NCBI GenBank assembly: GCA_019136935.1
Contig: JAGVTI010000155.1
Span: 1-7,155, forward strand
Origin: Deltaproteobacteria bacterium
GTDB taxonomy: Bacteria > Desulfobacterota > Syntrophia > Syntrophales > JAAYKM01
DNA length: 7,155 nt
Reading direction: 5' to 3'
Both the position numbers and the translations under genes were made by a program. Every line of letters starts with the position of its first letter. Position 1 is the stretch's first letter. This document shows, piece by piece, positions 6,272 through 7,155 of this stretch. The notes under the pieces are model-generated. The model had not been told where the DNA came from, made no database searches, and saw nothing but the letters and a program-made list of their open reading frames with translations.

Positions 6272-6811
6272 ATGCTGAAGGAAGAAACCAGTTTGCTGAT
6301 CGTCATCGATATCCAGGGAAATCTCGCCCGGGCAGCCGCCGACCGGGAACTCCTTTTCGAAAGCGCCCGCAAACTGATCCAGGGGGCGAAGGTTTTCCAG
6401 CTGCCCATCATCGTCACGGAACAGATCCCGGAAAAGCTGGGCGCCACGATCCCCGAAATCGCCGGGGTATTGGAAGGAATCGGGAAAATCCCGAAGGAAA
6501 CCTTCAGCTGTTGCGCCAATACCGCTTTTATGGAGGCGTTCAAAAAGACAAACCGCCGGCAGATTCTTCTCTGCGGCATCGAATCGCACATCTGTGTCTA
6601 CCAGACGGCGATCGATCTGCTGGCGCAGGGTTATGAAGTCCACATCGTGGCCGATGCCGTCTCATCGCGACCGGCAAAAAACCGCGAGATCGGCATCAAT
6701 AAAATGATCCGCGCCGGCGCACATCTGACCAGCACGGAAACGGTCCTCTTCGAACTGCTGAAAACCGCCGGGAGCGACAAATTCAAGGACATTTTTAAAA
6801 TCATCAAGTAA
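6272..6811 (+). CDS. Isochorismatase-family cysteine hydrolase
   Basis: The 179-residue product is a single-domain member of the isochorismatase-like (cysteine hydrolase) superfamily, a cytoplasmic alpha/beta fold. The catalytic triad is visible as Asp13 (VIDIQG), Lys75 (IPKETFSCC) and nucleophile Cys108 (GIESHICVYQTA), with the cis-peptide-type GIE before it. TEQIPEKLG at 49-57 and the C-terminal VADAVSSR, TSTETVLFELL and FKDIFKIIK blocks resemble the ISOC1/ISOC2 and YcaC-like branch, whose physiological substrates are mostly unknown. Activity on isochorismate should not be assumed, since no siderophore or isochorismate genes are nearby. An excellent ribosome binding site (GGAGG at 6260-6264) lies 7 nt before the ATG. 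The gene is divergent from hisH and separated by 183 nt from the next gene, so it is probably transcribed alone. No intrinsic terminator is clear after it. Family assignment is firm; the substrate is not known. Confidence 0.9.
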   Translation: MLKEETSLLIVIDIQGNLARAAADRELLFESARKLIQGAKVFQLPIIVTEQIPEKLGATIPEIAGVLEGIGKIPKETFSCCANTAFMEAFKKTNRRQILLCGIESHICVYQTAIDLLAQGYEVHIVADAVSSRPAKNREIGINKMIRAGAHLTSTETVLFELLKTAGSDKFKDIFKIIK

Positions 6812-6850
6812 TGCGGCAAGATCGGGGTTATTAAACGGTAATTTTCTACC

Positions 6851-6883
6851 TTGACAAAACCCCGCCTTTCCGTCATGGTTTTG
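6851..6883 (+). promoter_or_regulatory. TTGACA -35 hexamer overlapped by an inverted repeat
   Basis: TTGACA at 6851-6856 is a perfect sigma-70 -35 hexamer, but at 17-nt spacing the -10 position reads CATGGT (6874-6879), only three of six matches. The arms CAAAACC (6855-6861) and GGTTTTG (6877-6883) form a 7-bp inverted repeat with a 15-nt spacer that covers the -35 and the expected -10. That placement would suit a repressor operator. Both the promoter and the operator are inferences. Confidence 0.3.
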
Positions 6884-6911
6884 CTAATCTCAACAGAGAG
6901 CAAGCTTCCTT

Positions 6912-6924
6912 ACCTGACTCAGGT
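6912..6924. promoter_or_regulatory. Perfect 13-bp palindrome ACCTGACTCAGGT (possible operator)
   Basis: The arms ACCTGA and TCAGGT are perfect reverse complements around a central C. It lies about 70 nt before the right-edge gene's ATG and 28 nt downstream of the TTGACA-associated inverted repeat, where a dimeric regulator could bind. A 13-bp palindrome is moderately unlikely by chance; no regulator gene is in view to pair with it. Confidence 0.35.
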
Positions 6925-6925
6925 T

Positions 6926-6945
6926 TTCCGGCCCTCCCGCCGGAA
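6926..6945. repeat. GC-rich hairpin TTCCGGC-CCTCCC-GCCGGAA
   Basis: A perfect 7-bp stem with a 6-nt loop. No T-run follows on either strand, so it is not a standard intrinsic terminator. It starts 2 nt after the 13-bp palindrome and lies about 50 nt upstream of the right-edge gene, so it would be in that gene's leader RNA if transcription starts upstream. Confidence 0.5.
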
Positions 6946-6994
6946 CCGAATTTGAACATCCAAACGCTATTCCAGGTCTGCCGGGGGAAACAGA

Positions 6995-7155
6995 ATGAAG
7001 CGGAACTTTCCAGATTCATTAAGCACACCTTTTGAGAAAATCATCACTGAGATTTCCAATGAAGAGGCCGGAGGGCATGGCGATCACCTGGGTATTTTCC
7101 TTCAGGAGCCGGTTGACCTTCTAAAAGAGCTTCCCCAAATAATCCAAGAAAGTGA
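6995..7155 (+). CDS. Unrecognised protein, N-terminal part, cut by the right edge
   Basis: From ATG at 6995 the frame stays open for 53 codons to the end of the window. A GGGGGA (6983-6988) lies 6 nt upstream as ribosome binding site. The peptide begins MKRNFPDSLSTPFEKI and continues acidic, with a Gly/His patch (residues 26-30, GGHGD) followed by a Leu/Glu-rich stretch that could be helical. No signal peptide, membrane segment or known motif is visible, and I do not recognise the family. About 45 percent of its codons end in G or C by my hand count, visibly lower than the neighbouring genes, which could mean recent transfer, low expression or just a short sample. It might be an accessory gene. 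A competing frame (TTG 6952 to TGA 7036) overlaps its start. Confidence 0.55.
   Translation, partial: MKRNFPDSLSTPFEKIITEISNEEAGGHGDHLGIFLQEPVDLLKELPQIIQES

Larger units (their letters stand above)
6812..6994. other. 183-nt spacer upstream of the right-edge gene, rich in small inverted repeats
   Basis: No convincing gene is visible on either strand. The spacer contains a consensus-like TTGACA, three short inverted repeats (listed separately) and, near its end, a short plus-strand frame from a TTG at 6952 that stops at 7036. It probably holds the promoter and control sites of the gene starting at 6995, and may also hold the 3' end of the isochorismatase transcript. I see no classic stem plus T-run terminator. 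Confidence 0.5.

Noticed and set aside
6206..6643. Minus-strand frame of 145 codons opposite the isochorismatase-family gene
   Set aside because: The plus-strand protein has a complete Asp-Lys-Cys triad and an excellent ribosome binding site; the reverse frame is its shadow.
6812..6850. Intrinsic terminator right after the isochorismatase-family gene
   Set aside because: There is no stable GC stem followed by a T-run here; only AT-rich sequence with a short TTTTC.

Overview
The window is GC-rich, with a minus-strand gene block filling roughly positions 1-6068 and plus-strand genes from 6272 to the right edge. The HisF, class II-like KdsA and XerD sequences, and a Kdo block of kdsA-kdsC followed by what may be lptC, fit a Gram-negative bacterium that makes LPS. 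My best guess is Desulfobacterota (former Deltaproteobacteria), near Syntrophus-like lineages. That placement is from remembered sequence style, not a search.

Minus-strand block, read right to left: hisH (5433-6068), hisF (4664-5443), xerD (3746-4654), a membrane-anchored TPR protein of unknown function (1666-3663), kdsA (836-1669), kdsC (235-786), and the first 18 codons of an exported or membrane-anchored protein cut by the left edge (1-55), plausibly lptC. Gaps are short: hisH/hisF overlap by 11 nt, hisF/xerD are 9 nt apart, TPR/kdsA share an ATGA, and kdsA/kdsC are 49 nt apart. The looser joints are xerD/TPR (82 nt) and kdsC/lptC (179 nt). HisH and HisF form imidazole glycerol phosphate synthase. 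XerD resolves chromosome dimers. KdsA makes Kdo-8-phosphate and KdsC removes its phosphate, giving Kdo for the LPS inner core. LptC would take part in LPS transport. The TPR protein sits between the recombinase and Kdo genes and is the least explained gene here.

The divergent spacer 6069-6271 separates hisH from a plus-strand isochorismatase-family hydrolase (6272-6811). It must hold promoters for both directions. I see a possible sigma-54-type element and a weak sigma-70-type -10, both tentative.

From 6812 to 6994 there is no convincing gene. This stretch holds three small inverted repeats and a consensus-like -35 hexamer. A plus-strand reading frame starting at 6995 with a purine-rich ribosome binding site runs off the right edge. 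Its third-position base use is visibly less GC-rich than its neighbours, and I do not recognise the product.

Most of the window is ordinary housekeeping DNA. I found no CRISPR array, tRNA, rRNA, insertion sequence or clear defence system. The points most worth checking are the three-TPR super-repeat and unassigned N-terminal domain of the TPR protein, the mixed active-site signature of KdsA, and the palindrome-rich spacer before the unknown right-edge gene.
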